64,000 nucleotides of DNA, taken from assembly GCA_021014325.1 (NCBI GenBank), contig CM037472.1, forward strand, positions 1,054,001 to 1,118,000, written 5' to 3'. The stretch is from Plazaster borealis. Taxonomy: Eukaryota > Echinodermata > Asteroidea > Forcipulatida > Labidiasteridae. The notes under the pieces are model-generated. The model was not told where the DNA came from, made no database searches, and saw nothing but the letters and a program-made list of their open reading frames with translations. The position numbers were made by a program, and so were the translations under genes. How positions within the stretch are numbered: the stretch's first letter is position 1; every line of letters begins with the position of its first letter. This document shows, one piece after another, positions 60,531 to 64,000 of the stretch.

Positions 60531-60730
60531 CCCTACTGTACGCCACTATCTTCGGCAACGTGACCACAATATTCCAACAGTTTACCAAAAACACTGCACG
60601 GTATCACGATATGCTCAACAATGTCAAGGAGTTCATGAAGCTTCACCAAGTAGATAAAGGTTTATCCGAAAGAGTCATGGATTATGTCGTGTCGTCATGG
60701 TCGATAAGTAAAGGAATCGATACTGAAAAG
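60531..60730 (+). CDS. KCNH1/KCNH5: EAG channel exon: end of S6 and C-linker
   Basis: Acceptor tgcaccgacag lies before 60531; the donor gtaaac starts at 60731. Two bases complete a Ser codon, then 66 codons, phase 0 out. It encodes [20 protein letters not shown] (the end of S6 including the gate region), then the C-linker [20 protein letters not shown] and [20 protein letters not shown], ending GIDTEK. The C-linker couples the CNBHD ring to the S6 gate in this family. Conservation is high throughout (the [11 protein letters not shown] and GLSERVMDY blocks). A reverse-oriented SINE tail (an AAT run) begins about 17 bp downstream of the donor, so this intron starts almost directly in repeat DNA. 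Confidence 0.96.
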
Positions 60731-60747
60731 GTAAACCGAATACTTAA

Positions 60748-61135
60748 ATAATAATAATAATAATAATACTTTACATTTATATGGCGCTTAATACTACGTT
60801 TCTAAGCGCCGCAGTATTTATCTTGCAAGGTATGTGGAGCTATGTTTTTGATGTATGAGACCTATTCCTTTAAATAGCACCATATGGTTTACAAGGTGCT
60901 GTGGCGCAATATGCTGCCGATCAAACCAGGAACACCAGGCAAACCCCCTTCTCTTTACGATAAGTGCACTGGGTTCTTTTACGTGCATTACACAACACAC
61001 GGGACCTACGGCTTTACGTCCCATCCGAAGGACGAAGCAATGATGGTTAAGTGTCTTGCTTAAGGACACAAGTGTCACGACTGGGACTCGAACCCACACT
61101 CTAACCAGAAACACCAAAGGGGAAGATTCATCAAT
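60748..61135 (-). mobile_element. tRNA-Leu-derived SINE, reverse
   Basis: Reverse copy: an AATAAT tail at 60748, TATATGGCGCTTAATACTAC, then the body and GGGACTCGAACCCACACTCT (B-box, reverse) near 61085. It starts about 17 bp after the C-linker exon. Confidence 0.8.
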
Positions 61136-61449
61136 GTAACCTTGTTTAAACACCACAAATTAATATTCGGAACTCCCTGATACTACGAAACTCCGGTTTT
61201 CCTGATGGTCCTTTCTTCAGTCCTAAGCTATGTTCTCAAAATATATGCAACATATTCAATGACATTCAGTTTATATTGATGTTTAATTCTCCAAAACATT
61301 TATTTGCTCTATTTCTTTTATTGTTGTGAATAAGAAACATATTTTTCCCCTGTCGCAAAGAGACGTGACTAATTTATGTTTACAAAAAAGCAGCCTTTCG
61401 AAGTAAAACAAACAACAACAAAGAAAACAAAACATGATACCTGTATGTA

Positions 61450-61597
61450 ATAGACTGTGCAAGTCTTGCGCGTATTCGAACATTTGGACCCGAAAAAGCG
61501 CGCGAGTTTGTTTCCTTCACGCGTTAAAGCAATGCACGCGGGAGCAGAGTGGTCACAAAAATGTTCAAATACGCGCGAGACTTGCACGGTCTAATAG
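61450..61597. mobile_element. MITE with TAGACTGTGCAAGTCTTGCG ends
   Basis: Same element as 28052: left ATAGACTGTGCAAGTCTTGC, right GCGCGAGACTTGCACGGTCT. The centre CCTTCACGCGTTAAAGCAAT is shared. Confidence 0.85.
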
Positions 61598-61639
61598 ACC
61601 CCTGTACTGATGACGTCACGGTTTGTTTACTGTAATACA

Positions 61640-61955
61640 ACATTGGTAAGGTTGAACATTATGTTCACAGATTCGCACATAACTTACATTGTATAAAGAT
61701 GGTCATGGTGGAAAACTTGCCTTGAAATAGTTTTGCTTGAAATGCTTTAGTTTGTAGAAAATGGGTAAAACAATTAGTCTTTATCACTGATGATAAAATC
61801 CGTTTGAAAACAGTGAAAACATATAATGGGGTTTTCACTGTTTTCTCATGACTCCGAAGACCGATTTAGCTTAAACTTTCACAGGTTTGTTATTTCATGT
61901 ACATGTTGGGTCACATCAAGTGTGGATACTGGTCTTTAACAATAACCAATGCTGT
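61640..61955 (-). mobile_element. Family-A3 MITE, reverse
   Basis: Reverse copy of the 50656 type: AACATTGGTAAGGTTGAACA at the left, a TTTATCACTGATGATAAA centre, and GGTCTTTAACAATAACCAAT at the right. Intronic between the C-linker and CNBHD exons. Confidence 0.7.
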
Positions 61956-62154
61956 ACATTTGCTCAAGTGCTGTAACTGGGTCCTGCATTTCCGACACTT
62001 GTGCAGAGACACAATGCTTTCACATTCTTCTGCCAAATGGATACAGAAACTGTGACGTCATCATTACTGAGGTCTATTGCCTGACATTGTATAATACCAT
62101 GGCTGGTTGTTAACAAATTCAAAATAAGCCTATTCATTTGATTCTCTGTTAAAG

Positions 62155-62407
62155 GTCCTAAGTTACTGTCCAAAGGACATGAAAGCGGATGTATGTGTCC
62201 ATTTGAACCGGAAGGTCTTCAGTGACCATGCGGGCTTCCGGTTAGCCAGTGAAGGTTGCCTCCGAGCCTTAGCCATTAACTTCACAATGAGCCACAGCGC
62301 TCCGGGTGATCTCCTGGTTCATGTTGGAGAGAGTGTGAACTCTCTGTGGTTTGTTGAGTCGGGATCGTTGGAGATCATACAGGATGATGAAGTCGTAGCT
62401 ATTTTAG
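62155..62407 (+). CDS. KCNH1/KCNH5: EAG channel exon: cyclic-nucleotide-binding homology domain, first part
   Basis: Acceptor ctctgttaaag lies before 62155; the donor gtaagt starts at 62408. Phase 0 in, phase 1 out, 84 codons plus one base. It encodes [20 protein letters not shown], then [20 protein letters not shown], then the beta-roll ([37 protein letters not shown]). KCNH CNBHDs do not bind cyclic nucleotides; they contact PAS and carry an intrinsic ligand motif further downstream, which is missing here. The next exon should start within a Gly codon and continue KGDVFGD-like; I do not see it before 64000. The donor is only about 45 bp from a CACTCT-type MITE. Confidence 0.96.
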
Positions 62408-62451
62408 GTAAGTACGGCCATGATCAGTTTGGTATTGTTCTTATGGACCTT

Positions 62452-62699
62452 CACTCTAAAAATTCCCGGGTCAGAAATGACCTGGATTCCCGGTCCAGGG
62501 GTCATGACCTATTTCTGGGTCTTGCTGACCCGGAAACTGGTTTAAAAATGGGGTTATTATTAAACTCGGACTCTGCGTCAGTTTGACCCATGTCTGGGTC
62601 ATTTTGACACAGATTCCGGGTCATACTGACCCAGAAATGGGTCAGGCCCCACGGGAACTCAGAATCCGGGAAAATTCTGACTCGGGAGTTTTTAGAGTG
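62452..62699. mobile_element. CACTCTAAAA MITE (family C)
   Basis: Starts CACTCTAAAAATTCCCGGGT and ends CTCGGGAGTTTTTAGAGTG, flanked by TT on both sides. It is 45 bp downstream of the CNBHD exon donor. Confidence 0.85.
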
Positions 62700-63050
62700 T
62701 TTCTTTTACATCGTCACGGCCTCGAGGTTTACCAACAGTGGGCAAAAGTACGGGCAGCCTTCACTGCAAAAAGGCAAATAATTTACCATTTTATACACTA
62801 ATGCCTTCGAATAACTCATTGATAAATTAATTGGTGCTACCAAAAAACAAAATTTACACGCACACCTCTTCTTAAAACTTGAGACTTAAGTATTATATTA
62901 AAAAAATGACGGATTTGTGCTAACTTAGTTGTGATAATCAAGGCTACCCAAACAAAATGGTGACCAGTGTTTACAAAAGAGCGGTACTGCTAAAAACCTA
63001 GAGTGTTATACTGCCATGACTGCTCGTAACGGTCACTGGTAAACACATCG

Positions 63051-63223
63051 CCCAATTTCATAAAGCATGTAAGCACAAAAACTGGCTAAGCACAGAAAAC
63101 TCTTGCTTAAGAAAAATAGGTTACCAGCCAAAATACCATAAAGTTACCATTGCTGTGACTGGTACCCCACTATTTCTTGCTGAGCAGAATTTTCTGCTAA
63201 ACAGCTTTATGAAATTGGGCCAA
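63051..63223. mobile_element. Family-D MITE, full length
   Basis: GCCCAATTTCATAAAGCATG at the left and CAGCTTTATGAAATTGGGCC at the right; nearly perfect inverted ends. Confidence 0.85.
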
Positions 63224-63307
63224 GGTGAGTATAATTTACATGACAGTCTGGTGAAAAATTCAAAGGTACCGGTTTTACGCTAACAAATTTATTTTTCTAT
63301 TACCGGT

Positions 63308-63787
63308 TTTCCCGGCCAATTTCAGCAATTCAATTTCAATAACACGCATTCAAATTCAAGCATTTTCCCATAATCCACTCAAACTAGGGGTTCTTTTTAG
63401 CTATAATGCATTCAATTTCGTTTTCGTGCGCACATGATTTCGTTGTTCTCATTCAGATTCGTTTCAGTCATTCTATTTCATTTATAGGCATTCAAGACTA
63501 AACTTTGACCATACAAAAATTAAGTTGAATTTCTACTACCTATTTACACTTGATGAAATTGAACGGTTGACCAGCTCTTGCTACTGGCTTTTACGAAATT
63601 GAATGAATCTTGCAGCCTATAGTGAAATTGAATGAATCCTATTTGACCAGTAAATGCTAAACTGGTGAAATTGAATTACTCCTTTTGACTGTAGAATGCT
63701 GATTCAACGGAGCATTTATTTTCAAACGAAATTGAATGAGCCGGGTGTTAAAATGAATGGATTTTTGTTTAAATTGGCCTGGAAAAG
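63308..63787. repeat. Fold-back element made of GAAATTGAATG words
   Basis: Outer ends TTTTCCCGGCCAATTT and AAATTGGCCTGGAAAA. The left half repeats CATTCAATTTC-like words (63348, 63406, 63464), the right half GAAATTGAATG-like words (63596, 63624, 63664, 63730). Confidence 0.8.
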
Positions 63788-63925
63788 CTATATTATTTGG
63801 TACGCTTCGTTTTTCTGCCATGTAATATGTACGGTTGATTCATGGTGCACTTTTATCCCCTATACGGTTTCTTGAGACCCTATAGACATGGAACAAAGAT
63901 GGATTCTGTTCATGGGCCCAGTCTT

Positions 63926-64000
63926 TTCCCAAGAGATAACCAATAACCTGCTTAAGCACAAAAAGTAGCTAAGCACAAGAACATTATATGCTCACCAAAA
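63926..64000. mobile_element. Family-D-like MITE, cut by window end
   Basis: ACCTGCTTAAGCACAAAAAG and AGCTAAGCACAAGAAC resemble the left half of family D. Confidence 0.5.

Larger units (their letters stand above)
41121..62407 (+). other. KCNH1/KCNH5: Partial EAG-type (KCNH1/KCNH5-like) potassium channel gene, seven internal exons
   Basis: Gene span from the first visible exon (PAS) to the last visible exon (CNBHD). The exon lengths are 231, 129, 131, 393, 412, 200 and 253 bp. Donor phases are 1, 1, 0, 0, 1, 0 and 1, each matched by the next acceptor, so the exons join into 583 codons with no stop. The order PAS, linker, S1-S6 with a GFG filter, C-linker, CNBHD is the KCNH architecture. Residue identity (for example [54 protein letters not shown]) places it with EAG rather than ERG or ELK. 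The product should be a plasma-membrane, non-inactivating, voltage-gated K+ channel subunit that assembles as a tetramer. The PAS-cap exon and everything after the first part of the CNBHD are absent. An invertebrate EAG is expected to be co-orthologous to both vertebrate paralogues, so the choice between KCNH1 and KCNH5 is not meaningful here. Confidence 0.95.

Overview
This is a eukaryotic (metazoan) window: AT-rich, intron-rich and packed with short non-autonomous transposons. It holds one recognisable gene, a partial EAG-type voltage-gated potassium channel on the + strand, the invertebrate counterpart of vertebrate KCNH1/KCNH5. The interstitial TTAGGG-type telomere repeats, the tRNA-Leu-derived SINEs with an L2-like tail, and the MITE families with ends such as GGGCCCAATTTCATAAAGC and TTAAAGGCACTG suggest a marine deuterostome invertebrate. 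An echinoderm, possibly a sea star, is my best guess; this rests on general resemblance and was not checked by a search.

The gene. Seven exons lie at 41121-41351, 51129-51257, 52063-52193, 57043-57435, 58604-59015, 60531-60730 and 62155-62407. All have GT/AG junctions, and the phases join into 583 uninterrupted codons. In order they encode the PAS domain, the end of PAS, the PAS-S1 linker, S1-S3, S4-S5-pore-S6 (filter GFG), the C-linker, and the first part of the cyclic-nucleotide-binding homology domain. The first coding exon (PAS-cap) was not found. The remainder of the CNBHD and the C-terminal tail lie beyond the window.

Layout. Positions 1 to about 41 kb are intron 1 or intergenic DNA and contain only decayed mobile elements. 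From 41.1 to 62.4 kb the exons are separated by introns of 0.8-9.8 kb filled with the same elements. From 62.4 to 64.0 kb the DNA is intronic and repetitive.

Main repeat families: (A) a roughly 350-390 bp MITE with TTAAAGGCACTG...CAGTGCCTTTAA ends and interchangeable central palindromes, about 18 copies; (B) a roughly 180 bp element beginning GGTGCTCGATATGGGGCATGG, about 15 copies; (C) a roughly 210-250 bp MITE with CACTCTAAAA ends made of TGACCCGG palindromes, 6 copies, one of which has grown an 18 x 33 bp minisatellite; (D) a GCCCAATTTCATAAAGC MITE; (E) several tRNA-derived SINEs; and two CACTGCAAAA MITEs, one of which shows a TA target duplication.

The most unusual structures are: a roughly 1.3 kb fold-back element (37518-38796) with a telomere-repeat core inside a long hairpin; a 20-bp minisatellite with higher-order periodicity starting 45 bp after the pore-exon donor; a 480-bp fold-back built from a GAAATTGAATG word in opposite orientations; and inverted Penelope-like repeats with a hammerhead-ribozyme-like core. 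No intact tRNA, rRNA, CRISPR array or autonomous transposon was seen.
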